Shown here piece after piece: positions 18,003 through 31,700 of a stretch of DNA of 64,000 bases. Source of the stretch: Phoenix dactylifera (Eukaryota; Streptophyta; Magnoliopsida; Arecales; Arecaceae); contig NC_052395.1 of the NCBI RefSeq assembly GCF_009389715.1, forward strand, positions 23,020,915 through 23,084,914, in the 5' to 3' direction. Both the position numbers and the translations under genes were made by a program. Position 1 is the first letter of the stretch; each line of letters opens with the position of its first letter. The notes under the pieces were generated by a model that was given only the letters and a program-made list of their open reading frames with translations, was not told the origin of the DNA and searched no databases.

Positions 18003-19621
18003 AAAATTTGCCGACGCTTTTTAGTAGCGTTGTCAGAAATTAAACTAAGACGATCGGAAGCCAGTATTAAGACAACACTTATAAGCATTGTCAAAAGGGC
18101 TAAAGGAAAGGAGGGCGATAAAAGAGATTGGATTTTTTCATCTCTCCACTTTAGCTAGAAGATTAGCCAGGATTAAGACGACACTTATAAGCGTCATCGG
18201 ATGCCAAAAGTTAAGATTAAGACGACGCTTATAAGCATCGTCGGAAGCCAATATTCAACCCACCCCATCACCTGACCCAACATCTCTAGCATCCCGATTT
18301 CAACCCCTTTTCCTCTCTGGCATCTAAATCGACTGACCGACCCGTCAAGCTCCACCTCCGTCCGTTTGCGTAGGTCTCCTTCTCCTCCTCCCCCTCTCCG
18401 GTGCCTCCTTCTCCTTTGCCAACTTCATCCTCCTTTTCCTCCTTGCTGCCCATACCCATCGCCAATCTGCGATGTTTTTCGAAGATCCGACCGACCACCC
18501 TCTTCCGGTCGACTGCCTCCTCCATTGCAGATCTCAGCCGGCCTTCTCTACGTCGGTAAGTTTCTATGTCTAGAATATTTTCCTTTTGAGTTGTTATTTG
18601 GATTTTGGCCTAGAATTTTAGAAAATTTAGGGATTTCTTAAATTTTTTTTTGTGAATATTTTTATCATATTTATTGATACAAAAAGCATATTCTTTTTAT
18701 TGTAATCTTCTTCAAATGAACAATTTTATTCTAAAATTTTGTTGCTATCAGGTTGGCATCTTCACCAGGGACACGAGTTACGACAGCATGACAATGGAAA
18801 TGGTAGCTCTATGCGGCACCAAGTGTATCCCATGGTAGTCTAAACATTGAATACTTATTAGCACCAAATAAGTGTAATAGACAAAAGAGCTTAAGATACT
18901 TATTTTTATGATAGTATAGACTTAGGCATCATGTGCCAAAAAAATATCTTTGTCATCAGATGATCCAAACCTAGAAAGTTACATTCATGACTTATTAATA
19001 AGATTAATAGTAGAATAATCATGTGTTTTTTTATGCAAACCAGGCTGTCTACCATGTGAGATGTATGAAGTTGTATTAAGATTAAAGTCAAAGTATACTT
19101 AAATATATTTGAAGTATATTTAATAGATCAATGTCTAATTTTGTCAAAAGTTAGATAAATAAGTCGAGATCCAGCAAAAAATATTTGAATGGAGTTCAGA
19201 ATTTTATTAAATTTGCTTTTGAACTTAGCGGCAGAAGCTAAACTTGGTGGATTGGTTCACTACTGATGGATGTATCCTATTGAGAGGTGATTTTGCTAAC
19301 TCAAATATTCATATTTAAAAATCATTAGCTTCAGCAATATCATACCGATGTTGATATTGATAAAAAAATTTATTGTTAAAGGTTTCTTGTGCGCTGAAGG
19401 ACAGAAGAAAGTGAGAACGAGACGAGGATCCACTCAAGCAAGGGATGTGTGGTAGCTTCATGAGGGTGAGAAAATCGTCATCCGATGCAACAAACTAGGG
19501 CAACCCATCAAGAGAGTTGAAAGCCTTTTAGCAAGATTTCTAGGATCGGTTGCACAAAATGGTTAGTTGTGTCCGCTTAACTATATGAAGTCGAATGATA
19601 TGCTTCCTTCGTATAAGGTTG
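18003..19621 (+). mobile_element. CACTA (En/Spm) transposon relic, 5' part, leading unit B
   Basis: Subterminal repeats at 18010-18250 are imperfect palindromes of the type GACGACGCTTATAAGCRTCGTC (about four copies), typical of plant CACTA ends. A pyrimidine-rich leader follows at about 18290-18530. From about 19400 a plus-strand frame carries the Transposase_24 start: EKIVIRCNKLGQPIKRVES, LLARFLGSVAQNG, LCPLNYMKSNDMLPSYK. It is interrupted at 19621 by a Gypsy element and resumes at 36352. Stops occur in the ORF (for example between ARDVW and LHEGEK). The canonical CACTA terminus is not visible at 18003, so the end is eroded or this is a rearrangement joint. The stretch 18560-19380 holds no recognisable gene. 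Confidence 0.65.
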
Positions 19622-19697
19622 TGATGCAGGATAGTAGGAAGATAAAGGAAGCGATAAAAAGGAGAGAGGAGAATAGGGAAGAAGGAGAGAGGAGGGA

Positions 19698-21572
19698 TGT
19701 TGCCCAAGGTGACAAGCCAAGAGAGGGGGGGGGTGAATTGGTTTTTCTTAATTTTTAATCCCTTAATGAAGTTGATAAGTGTATGGATAATTTGGCTTAT
19801 ATCAATTAAATACGAGTAGTGAAATTGAAAAGCACACAACACAAACACACAAAAAATATAGTGGTTTGATGCACTCCTAAGCACCTACGTCCACTCCCCA
19901 AATGTCCCCTTGGGAATTCACTATAATTCCGCGGATTATAGTTAGATTGTTTTCCAGACTCACAATCAAAAAATCTTTACAATTTGGTTTTCCGGGATCA
20001 CCAATAACCTACGTTAGTTTTGCAAGCTCACCAATAACCTACGTTGGTTTTGCAAGCTCACCAACAACCTACAATGTTGGTTTTACGGGCTTACCAACTA
20101 ACCTTACAACAAGATTGATAAGTAAGTAAAGAGAACTCCTAAGAGAGCAAATAAGACAATTATAAACTACAAAGAAGAGTTTAGAGAATATTTATCACTT
20201 TGAAGGAGCTATTCTCTTCTTTGTCAAGCTTGCCTCACTTCACAAGAGTTGGTAGAGCTATTGATGACTCCTTGAAATTGCTCAACAACTTCCTTTTGAC
20301 TCTCTTAGTGAAGCAATTGAATGAGGCTTTCTTTTCTAGGGTTTCTCTTGTATTTTCTTCTTTCTTTTTCAAAAAGATATACTCCTCGGATGAATAGTGC
20401 CTCTTAAATACTTTCCAACCTCTATTAGCCGCTTCTTTGCTGTTTGAATGGAGAAACATGCCATTTATAGCCACTGAGTGTTTAAAAAGTACTTCTACAA
20501 AACTAGCCATTAGGCTATCATCCGTGCTGGAGTCGACTCAAGCTTTACTGGGGTCGGCTCAAGTTGTTGTTCATCAGTCCTGGGGTCGACTCAAACTTCT
20601 CTGGGGTCGACCCCTGCTATAGTGAGGTCGGCCCCTGCCTTAGTAGGGTCGGCCCTCTCAGGAACCACAGAGCCTTATTTTTCTAACTGTTTTCACTGGG
20701 GTCGACTCATGCTTTCTTGGGGTCGACCTATGCTATAGTGGGGTCGACTCAAGATCTAGTGGGGTCGACCCTCTCAGGGATTCCAGAGATGTGATTTTTG
20801 AGCACTCATCCTAGGGTCGGCTCATGTTCTCCTGGGTCGGCTCCCCTGGGATCGGCTCAAGTTTTCATGGGGTCGGCTCCACTTGGGGTCGGCACCTTCT
20901 CAGTGATTTCCAGAAACTTGTTTACTTGGATTTTCATAACTTGGGGTCGACTCAAGGTACTTTGGGGTCGACTCAAGGAAGCTTGGGGTCGGCCCCAGTT
21001 ATTGTTCATCGGTGCCATAAGTGCCAGGATGTACCAGAATATTTCCAAAATGTACCAGATCGACTCCATTTCTTCTGGGGTCGACTCCTACTCTGTGCCA
21101 AGTGTTCTAAAGGCGTGCCATTATGTTTCAGGGTGTGCCAAATGTATCGGGGTCGACTCCAAACTGATTGGGGTCGACTCTAACTATATTTTTCTGCACT
21201 TTGAAAATTAGTTATGCACATTGAAACAATAATATGATATTCCAAGTAAATTAGAATGCTAGGCACAATAAAGTTTTATTTTCTTGATAGTAATAATTAC
21301 AGAATTGCCCTTTGAGGTAATCTTAACTTGAAATTTTGTTATAATCAATTTCTAAGTTTTCTCTCGTGCTCTACTCTAACCTTTAACTTGAATTTTACTA
21401 TTGAGAGTTGTTTTGATCTTGTATCCATGATGTTTGATGAATTTATCGAGTATGTATCGAGCGTATCAAAAGTGTATTGTTTCTTATTACTTGATTACTT
21501 TTGTTAATAGTATTTGCACTTCTATATTGGCTTAATAGCTTTGTAAACATCAAAATAACATTATGATTCTCA
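19698..21572 (-). repeat. 3' LTR of the Copia element
   Basis: 1875 bp, edges TGTTGCCC and ATTCTCA on the plus strand. The central part (20520-21185) is an array of GGGGTCGACTC/GGGGTCGGCTC blocks. It is the direct-repeat partner of 28749-32365. Confidence 0.85.
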
Positions 21573-22179
21573 ATCTCCCCTTTTTTGATGATTACAAAAC
21601 ATTGAGTATACCTAAAATTGCATTTATATGAGAATTGAAGTTTTAAGTTTAGAGAGTGCTTTAAAAAGCTGAAAATTCAGAATTTTCTAACCTAGAGGGT
21701 GTGTGCTAACCAAAATCTCCCCCTATCTAATTCAAATGTATGCCAATTGAAGTTTAGTTTTTTGCTCCCTCTATCTAATCCAAGTTTATACCATAATTTG
21801 TACTAATACAAAAGTTTCAAGTTATGTATCGAGATAAGAGAAATATGTGCCAGGTATTCGGAGTGTTTGATTAAACTTCAGAATTTTAAGATATCTCCCC
21901 CTTAGGTATATATTCTATTCCAATTTCTCTTACTTCTCTCACTATTTTCTATTTTCTCCCCCTATATTGCAATTTTCCCTTCTCTTACTTCTCCCCCTTT
22001 TTGTTATTATCAAAATGATATGCATTGCATGGGTGACAAATGTGCCAATGACAAAGATCATAAAAAGATAAGATATTGCATTTCATAAGATCCAAAATTA
22101 CAATGTTCTAAAAAGTCAAATAGAAGAACATTATTTACAAGCAACTGAAAGCAAAATACATAGAAAACTAGAGTGACTC

Positions 22180-23526
22180 TAAGCATCCGGAGGCTGGGAT
22201 CTAGCTCGGGATCTCCTAGTATAGGTGGCAAGAGGAGGTTGGGACTGATAGGATTGTGAGGGTCTGTGAGCCCTGTGAGCGGGCTGGCTCTGTGCCGAGA
22301 CCTCGGACTCAGCTGCTCGAGCTCCCTGAGGACCAAGAAACACACACTCTCTCTCTAAGGCTGTCATCCGATCTGTGAGGCTCATCATCTAAGCAGATAA
22401 TCCCTTCATCTCAGTGGTCATACTGTCCATCCGACTCATCACACCCTCGGAAAGACTCGTCATCCTATCAGAGAGACCCATCACCTGAGCTGATACGAGC
22501 TCAGTCATCTTACTCCAAAACTTCTCTGTGTATCCAGTAGGGATGGATGATGATCGAAGGTCCTGCCTCTGCATGTGCCGAGGGGTGATCAACAGGTACC
22601 TCAGCCTCAGGAATGGAGTCTCCAGACTCTGGTGCATCAGCCTCTGGTGCATGTGCCCCTGCACCTCCGCGCACCCACTGACCGTCCACCTTTTCATAAC
22701 CCATGCGCACAAAGGATCGTGCCGTGTAGATGTCGGTAAACAACAAGTTCCTAGATATCTCTCCCTCTACACATATATCATGATGACTGAATATCAATGT
22801 GAGGATCATACCGTATGGCAAGGAGACTCTCGATCTGGATACGGCCTCACACATCTGTCTGATCATCATGGCTGGAAGATTCAGGAGAATACCCTGAATG
22901 ACATGCTCCATAATGGCCAAATCACGCTCAGATACATGGTCGAATCTTTCGCTCTTCGAAAACAGTATCCGACTGATGAAGTTATGCAACAACCTCATCT
23001 CAGCTGATAAGGAGCTAGCTATCAAAGTATCTAAGCAATCGATATCATCTCTCTCCAAAATCAGCAGTAGGACTCTAATCTTGTGCTCTGGTTTGTCTGG
23101 TATGGCACCTTCATAGGGGAGATGAAGCAACTGACTCAAACTCTCCTCAGAAATATGAACTCGTACTACTCGAACCTCAGACACAAGCCCTTCCGGACCG
23201 ACTCGTAGAAAAGCATAAAACTCACGAACTAAACCCGGGTAGGTCTTTAAATCTAGGGAGCAAAGATACTCCCATCCTTGCCATCGAATCCAACCACCCA
23301 ACTGGAACCTTTCTTGATCCAAAAATTCAGAATGAATCCTTCTATCCGTAGTAATCAGTCTTCCCGCATATTTAGCAAGTTGGACTGAAGGGGAAGGAGG
23401 TGGAGGAGGCTCTGCACGTGTCTCACCTTATGGAGGCACTGTAAAAGACTCTCTAGGACGCCCCTCTTCAAGAGTTGGGCGTAATACTCTCCCGGCTCTC
23501 TTGGCTACGGCTCGCTTGGGTCCCAT
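22180..23526 (-). other. Additional ORF of the Copia element between RNase H and 3' LTR
   Basis: A sense-strand coding region beyond pol, starting MGPKRAVAKRAGRV at 23526. It resembles the 'putative plant transposon protein' domain found as an extra ORF in plant retroelements: YPGLVREFYAFLRV, VRVVRVHISEESLSQLLHL, then a long helical part (LLHNFISRILF, HVIQGILLNLPAMMIRQM, GMILTLIF) and an acidic, proline-rich tail. It occupies the place where the SIRE lineage carries an envelope-like ORF, but I see no signal peptide or convincing membrane anchor. Function unknown. Part of the fossil element and not fully open. Confidence 0.6.
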
Positions 23527-24239
23527 TTTCACCAAATCCTTTCTTAGATCTTGATCTAACGGCTTGAGGGAGCAATCTACCACTGTTTGGAAGTGATTGG
23601 ATTAGAATGGAGAGTAGAAAATAGGATTTGTTGGAGGGTACAAGGAGTACAAATGCCCTAAAGATGCTCTCGGCTGCCCTTTAAAAAAGGGGGTCCCGCC
23701 GTTGGGTCGACCCCAAGTTTTGCTTGGGTCGACTCAAGGAGGTGTCAACCCCACTCTAGGCTTGGGTCAGCCCTAGTTTAGGCTCCAATTTTTTTTTTTT
23801 TTTTCATTCTTCCTTCTTTCTGATCTTTACCAAATCTTCATTAGACATTGATATATGTGTAAGGAATCTATAAATTAACAATTTTATCAATGTTTCATGG
23901 GATTTACAAAATGGGACGAGCGTATCATGAGATAACTTTTTTTTCTTTTTTTTGTTTTTAATCAAAAGGATCACATATGCCTAATTCTTTTCTAAGCATG
24001 CAAAATCTATCTTTACCTAGAGGTTTTGTAAATATATCAGCTAATTGTTTCTCGGTACACACATGTTCAATATATACATTCCCATTTTGCACATGATCTC
24101 TAATGAAGTGATACCTAATTTCAATGTGCTTTGCCTTAGAGTGCTGAACTGGATTTTTAGTAAGATTGATGGTACTAGTGTTATCACATTTTATAGAAAT
24201 TTTGTCAACCTTGATTCCATAGTTCTTTAGTTGTTGCTT

Positions 24240-27200
24240 GAGCCGTAGTACTTAGGCACAACAACTCCCGACTGCGATGTATTCGGCCTCAGCCATCGAC
24301 AATGCTAATGAATTCTACTTTTTACTAAACCATGACACTAAATTGCTTCCTAAGAATTGACATATTCTACTAGTGCTCTTCCTATCTAACTTGCAACCAG
24401 TAAAATCCACATCAGAGTATGCAAGCAAATCAAGACATGAATCTCTAGAGTACCATAACCCTATGTTTGTGGTTCCTCTTAGATATCTAAGAATTCTTTT
24501 GACAGCACTTAGATGTGATTCCTTAGGGTCTGACTGGTATCTAGCACATATTCCTACACTAAACACTATGTCGGCCTACTAGCAGTAAGGTAAAGCAAAG
24601 ATCCAATTAAGCCTCTATAGAGTTTTATTTCTATGCTCTTCCCTTTTTCATCTTTGTCTAGCTTACTAGTAGGGTTCATCGGAGTGCATATTCTTTTGTG
24701 ATTTTCATTTCCGAACTTCTTTAGTATTTCCTTTGTATACTTAGTTTGATGGATGAAAATTCCTTTCTTAGTTTGCTTGATTTGTAATCCGAGAAAGAAA
24801 TTAAGTTCTCCCATCATACTCATCTCGAATTCTTCTTGCATTAATTCAGCAAATTCTTTACAAAGACTTTCATTAGTAGCACCAAATATGATGTCATCTA
24901 CATATATTTGCATTACTAGCAGATTTTTGTCTTTTCTCTTAATAAAAAGTATTTTATCTATATTACCTCTACTAAAATCATTGTTTAACAGAAATTTGCT
25001 TAGTCGATCATACCATGCCCTAAGTACTTGTTTCAATCCATATAGTGCCTTATGTAGTCTAAACATATGATCAGAAAATTCATGACTTTCAAAACCGGAG
25101 GGTTGTTCTACATAAACTTTCTCTTCTATATAACCATTTAGGAAGACACTTTTTACATCCGTTTGATATAGTTTGAAATTCATAAAGCATGCAAATGCTA
25201 GTAGCAGTCTAATAGCTTCTAATCTAGCTACGGAAGCAAATGTTTCTTCAAAATTTATGCCTTCTTCTTGATTATATCCCTTAGTTACAAGTCTAGCTTT
25301 ATTTCTTGTAACTATTCCATTTTCATCTAACTTATTTCTAAAGACCCATTTTGTTCCAATTACTGAATTATGCTTTGCATGGCATTAATCCAATTTATGT
25401 CATGTTCAGCTTCTTCATAAGTTTTAGGTTCTATTTGTGAAACAAAAGCAAGATTATTAATCAAATTTCTTAGAGATGATCGAGTTCTTACCCCTTGTGA
25501 CGGATCGCCAATAATTAGATCTTTAGGGTGTTCATGCGCATACCTCCATTCCTTTGGCAAGTCTTGAGATTGTGGTGGATTATGATCATCATCTTTTTCC
25601 TTTTCATCTTCCTTTTCTTGATTTGGCATGCCATCAAGATTCAGCTTTTCAAACTCAATAATTCCTGCATCATCATTAAGAACACTTTCTCTCCTAGGGG
25701 ACTCACCATCAGACTCATCAAAAGTAACATTGATTGATTCTTCAACAACAAGAGTTCTCTTATTGAAGACTCTGTACCTACTAGAAGTAGAGTATCCTAA
25801 GAAGATACCCTCATCTGACTTGGCATCAAATTTGCTTAAATCTTTCTTACCATTGTTTAGAATAAAATATCGACATCCAAATACTCTAAAATATTTAGCA
25901 GTTGGTTTCTTATTCTTCCAAAGTTCATAAGGAGTTTTCTTTGTTATAGGACAAATTAAGACATGGTTTAAAATATGGCAGGTAGTACTTATAGCTTCAG
26001 CCCAAAAGTACTTTGGGAGATTTGACTCATATAACATAGTGCGAGCCATTTCTGCCAAAGTCCTTTTTTTTTCAACAATCCTATTTTGTTGAGACGTTCT
26101 AGGTGCTGAAAATTGATGTGAAATACCGTTTTCATTACATAATTCTTCAAAGTGTTGATTTTCAAATTCGGTTCCATGATCACTTCGAATAGCAATTAAG
26201 GTGAAATTCTCCTCAGTTATAATATTTTTATAATATTTCAAAAATGCTGAAAATGCTTTATTCTTATGTGCAAGAAATGAAACCCATGTGTATCTTGAGA
26301 AGTCATCCATAATTACTAGTCCGTACTTTTTTCCTTCTAGATTTGCAGTTCTTGTAGGTCCAAATAGATCCATGTGGATGAGTTTAAAAGGCCTAGTGGT
26401 TGACACTACATTCTTTAATTTGAAAGATGATCTTGTTTGCTTTCCTAATTGACATGGGCCACAAATTTTATCTTTTTCAAAAATTAATTTGGGCACATCT
26501 TTTATCAAATTTTTTCTGACTAGTTTTGATATTAAATCTATACTAGCATGTCCTAGTCTACGATGTCATAGCCAACTTGTTTTATTTTTCTTTTCTTCAT
26601 TAGTGATTAAACATAATTCATTTTTCTTAGCTAAGTCATCAAAATCTACCATATAAATATTTTCATGCCTGTGCCCCATAAGTACAATGCTATTATCTTT
26701 AGGATTTGTGATAATGTGTACTGAAGCTTCAAAAGATACTTTAAGACCTTTATTACAAAATTGACTTATGCTAAGTAAATTATGTTTCAAACCATTAACT
26801 AACAAGACATTTTCTATGAAAATAGATAGAGTGATATGGATTTTACCCTTTCCAATGATGTGTCCTTTTCTATTATCTCTGTAAGTTACCACTCCACCAT
26901 CTTTAGATTCCAAGGTGACAAATTGCTCTATGTCACTTGTCATGTGTCTTGAACAGCCACTATCTAGATACCAACGTCTATTCTTGTCGTTGGCTGTAAG
27001 ACACACCTGCAATCAAAATCAAGGATGCATTTTAGGTATCCAAACTATGTTGGGTCCTTTAGGGTTAGTGTTTGAAGTTTCTTTTGGCACCCAAATTTTT
27101 TTGTATCTTAGCTTGCTCTTCTTACTCAATTTGTTATAGCTAAATTTTCTGAAATTGCATCCGTATGCTTTGTGTCCTACTTTATTGCAGCAATAACAAG

Positions 27201-28690
27201 TTGAATTTTTATTTTTGGCTTTTACAAATATATTCTTTAAGTATTTTTGTTTTCTATTTATCTTATATCCTAAGCCTACTTTATCATATACAACTTTTAG
27301 ACTACCAAGAATCATATTTAGTTTAGTTGAGCTAAGAGCAAACTTATCCACTAAGAATTTATATTTTTCTGCATCTTCTTTTAGTTTATAACTTTCAGTA
27401 GTTAGATTTTTTGTTTCATTAGTAAACTTTTTACTTAATATTTCATAGTCATTAGATAGTTTCAGCTTATCTTTCATATGGGATTGATTTTCATCTTTTA
27501 AAACTTTGTTCTTATTAATTAGTTTCTTGTGCTCTTCCATAAGATCTAAGAATGCATCATGTAATTTCTCTACTGTAAAATCACACTCAAGTTCAGAATC
27601 TACCTCTTCTTCATTGCCATGTAGCAGATTTGAGCCGTATTTTGCTGATACTTCTCTTCCGAACTTGATTCCTCACTCTCACTCCATTCAGCCATGAGAA
27701 TCTTCTTCTTGAGTTTTCTTGCTATCCATTTCAATTTTAGGCAATCTATCTTGAAATGCCCGGGCTTGTTGCACTCATAGCAAATTGGCGTTTCCTTTTC
27801 TTTCTTCTTATCTTTTACCTTTTCTTTGCTTGAGCTGCCTTTGAAGAAGGGCTTCCTTTTATGAAACTCTTCCTCCCTCTCATGAATTTTCTGAATTTCC
27901 TCGCGAGCATTGCCATTCCCTCTTCGTCATATTCCTCCTCTTCATCAGAGTCCTCTGATTCACTTTCTTGTTTTGGAGTTGTGGACTTCAGGGCAATAGT
28001 TTTCTTTTTCTTGACCTCTTCCTCTGAATTTTGCTTCATGGTCAACTCATGGATCATGAGTAATCCTATAAGCTCTTCTAATTGCAGCGTGTTGAGGTCC
28101 TTTGCCTCTTGAATTGCGGTTACCTTGGCCTCCCACACTCTTGGTAGAGACATGAGAATTTTTCGCACCAATTCAGAGTTAGTATAAGATTTTCCTAAAT
28201 TCCTAGTCCATTCATGATATCCGTGAATCTAGTGAACATTTCAGTTATGGACTCAGTGGATTCTATTTTGAATAGTTCATCTCTATGTACTAACATATAT
28301 ATTTTTGACTCCTTAACTTGATTAGTCCCTTCATGTGTGACTTCTAACCTATCCCAAATTTCTTTGGCTGAGGTACATGTAGATATTCTATTGAATTCAT
28401 TTACATCTAGAGAGTAGTAAAGTATATTAATGGCTTTAGCATTTAGTTGCGCTAGCCTCTTATCACTGTCATCCCAATCTTTTTCAAGTTTAGGGATGAT
28501 TGTGCCATCTATGCTAATTGTGGATGTGTGTGGTCCTCTAGTTATGATATTCCACAAATCATAATCTAGAGCTTGAATAAATATCCTCATCCTAGCTTTC
28601 CAGTATGTGTAGTTTGTGCCATTAAAAAAAGGAGGTCTATTTGTGGATTGCCCCTTGCTCATAGAACTTCCTACTTGGGTTGCCATGATC
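24240..28690 (-). other. gag-pol coding region of the Copia element
   Basis: Runs right to left: gag with KEIWDRLEVTHEGT, a coiled acidic linker, CCHC zinc knuckle, aspartic protease DSG, the integrase zinc motif region and catalytic core (FKLIHMDLFGP, YTWVSFLAHKNK, GTEFENQHF), reverse transcriptase (MDVK-like [24 protein letters not shown]) and RNase H (DVDFTGCKLDRKSTS). Order protease-integrase-RT-RNase H defines Copia. Several breaks are present; a non-functional copy. Confidence 0.85.
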
Positions 28691-28748
28691 TTTTGCTCTT
28701 GATCGTGAGATCAACAAATATTATGAGAGCACCTGCTCTAATACCACT

Positions 28749-31700
28749 TGTTGCCCAAGGTGACAAGCCAAGAGGGGGGTGAATTAGTTTTTCTTAATTT
28801 TTAATCCCTTAATGAAGTTGATAAGTGCATGGATAATTTAGCTTATATCAATTAAATACAAGTAGTGAAATTGAAAAGCATACAACACAAACACACAAAA
28901 AATATAGTGGTTCGGTGCTCTCCTAAGTACCTACGTCCACTTCCCAAGCATCCCCTTGGAAATTCACTATAATCCCGTGGATTACAGTTGGATTGTTTTC
29001 CGGACTCACAATCTAAAAACCTTTACAATTTGGTTTTTCGGGATCACCAATAACCTACGTTGGTTTTGCGGGCTCACTAATAACCTACAATATTGGTTTT
29101 ACGGGCTTACTAACTAACCTTACAACAAGATTGATAAGTAAGTAAAGAGAACTCTTAAGAGAGCAAATAAAACAATTATAAACTACAAAGAAGAGTTTAG
29201 AGAATGTTTATTGCTTTGGAGGAGCTATTCTCTTCTTTGTCAAGCTTGCTTCACTTCACAAGAGTTGGTAGAGCTATTGATGACTCCTTGAAATTGCTCA
29301 ACAACTTCCTTTTGACTCTCTTAGTGTAGCAATTGAATAAGGCTTTCTTTTCTAGGATTTCTCTTGTATTTTCTTCTTTATTTTTCAAAAAGATATATTC
29401 CTCAGATGAATAGTGCCTCTTAAATACTTTCCAACCTCTATTAGCCACTTCCTTGCTGTTTGAATGGAGAAACTAGCCGTTTCTAGCCGTTGGATGCTCA
29501 AAAAGTACTTCTGCAGAACTAGCTGTTGGGCTGTCACCCGTGCTGGGATCTGTTGACCCTAGAATTGGTTTTGATGATCACAAAACTTTGTAGCATAATT
29601 ACTAATATTTGTGCTGCAAGAAAAAGTTGTTTTTGTAGGGAGCTCACTGTGTTTGAATGCATGGAGAAGCTTAGAAGAATAATTCTCAAGTGCATGAGCC
29701 AATCCTTAAGTTAATGAGCTGAAATTTTGATCGTTCAAAGTCGCGACCCAATTGCTATAGTAAAATGGGTCGACCCTTCATTTCCATGAGTCAACCCTTG
29801 AATAGTGTATTAGCTCATCATCCCCTCATGGATCCCTTTTGAACTAAGTTCAAGTTTGGCCAATGTGCCTACCGAGCTTCAACAGTATTCCTCATCAGAG
29901 TTGCTACAGTAATTCAATTCAAAAGGCTAACGGCTAGTTTGCTACAGTAAATGAAGGTTTGAATTTATGAACAGTGCTGAAATTTTGAATCCTTTCTGCC
30001 GTCAGAAAACAAGTCTGAGACATCTTCATGAGTCGACTCTTGTTCATGAAGAGTCCACTCTTGAGCTACATGAGTCGACCCCTGTTTGTCATGAGTTTAC
30101 TCACGTGATGAGTCGGCCCCTGTTTGTCATGAGTCGACTCTTGCATCACGTGAGTCGACCCCTGAATGAATGAGGCGACCCCTACTTCGCTAGCAGCTCT
30201 AAAACGGCTAGTTTTTTTTTCTCGCAACAGATTTTGTCTTTTTCCTCTAACAGAAAGAAAAATGTCAGAACAGCTAGAATTTGATTTCAAATTCCCTTTC
30301 TGAGCTGGGACATATATTGGAGGGAACCTCAAAAATCAAGACAAGAAGGGAAGAATACAATAATACAAGAAGAAGAACATTTTTACAAGAGAGAAGTATA
30401 CACAGCAATCATCCTCACTTTGAATCTTCAAGTTCTTCTTCCTTGTGAGGAAATCAGTCATCTCTCGTCAACTACATCAAGAGGAGTTGCTGCTCTGCAT
30501 TGAGGCTTCATCATCTTCATCAGCAACCTTCATCTTTATCAACTTCAGCCTTGTTCATTAGAGTTTTATCTTTTTATTTTTGAGGCTGTATTTTTGTCAC
30601 AGCACATCCTTTGTTTGGATTCCTTGCTGTTGTGATCATTCTTATTGTTATATCTTGCAAAGGCACTTCCAAGCCTTGATTGGAAGTTGTTGGATTGGGT
30701 TTAATCCAGCAAGGGTTAAAGTTTCGGTTGATTCATCTGAAAATCAACTGGGTTCGTTGTGATCCCGGAAAACAACGAGTTATGTTATAAACTCGTAAAA
30801 CAACCAGATTGTAAAGGTTGTGGTTGGTGATCCTTGGAAAATCGACTGGGTTCGTTGTGATCCCGGAAAACAACGAGTTGGGTTGTGAACTCATAAAACA
30901 ACCAGATTGTAAAGGTTGTGGTTGGTGATCCTTGGAAAACCGACTGGGTTCGTTATAATCCCAAAAAAATAACAAGTTTGGTTGTGAACTTGTAAAACAA
31001 CCTCACTATAATCAGGAAGGATTATAGTGGAATTCCCAAGAGATCTTGGGGAGTGGATGTAGGTGCTTGGTGTGTACCGAACCACTAATTATAGTGGAAT
31101 TCCCAAGAGATCTTGGGGAGTGGATGTAGGTGCTTGGTGTGTACCGAACTACTATAAAATCTTTGTGTTTGTGTGTGGATTGTCTCTTTACTTGCTGCTT
31201 TCTATTTACTGCTTTCATTACTCTGTTTTCAGCATCTCTATGTATGCTAATTATCTTAGAAAGCTTTCATTCCACTGTATTTACTCGAAAAGTTTTTTAA
31301 AGCCCAATTCACCCCCCTCTTGGGCTGCCATACGTGGACCAACAGGATCGACTTAAGCTTTACTAGGGTCAACTCAAGTTACTGTTCATCAGTCTTGGGG
31401 TCGACTCAAACTTCTCTAGGGTCGACCCCTGCTACAGTAGGGTTGGCCCTCTCAGGAACCACAAAACGTTGTTTTTCTGACTATTTTCACTGGGGTTGAC
31501 TCATGCTTTCTTGGGGTCGACCCATGCTACAGTCGGATCGACTCAAGATCCAGTAGGGTCGATCCTCTCAGGGATTCTAGAGATGTGGTTTTTGAGCACT
31601 CATCTTGGGGTCGACTCATGTTCTCTTGGGGTCGGCTCAAGTCTTCCTAAGGTCGGCTCTACTTAGGGTCGGCTCAAGGAAACTTGGGGTCGACCTTCCC

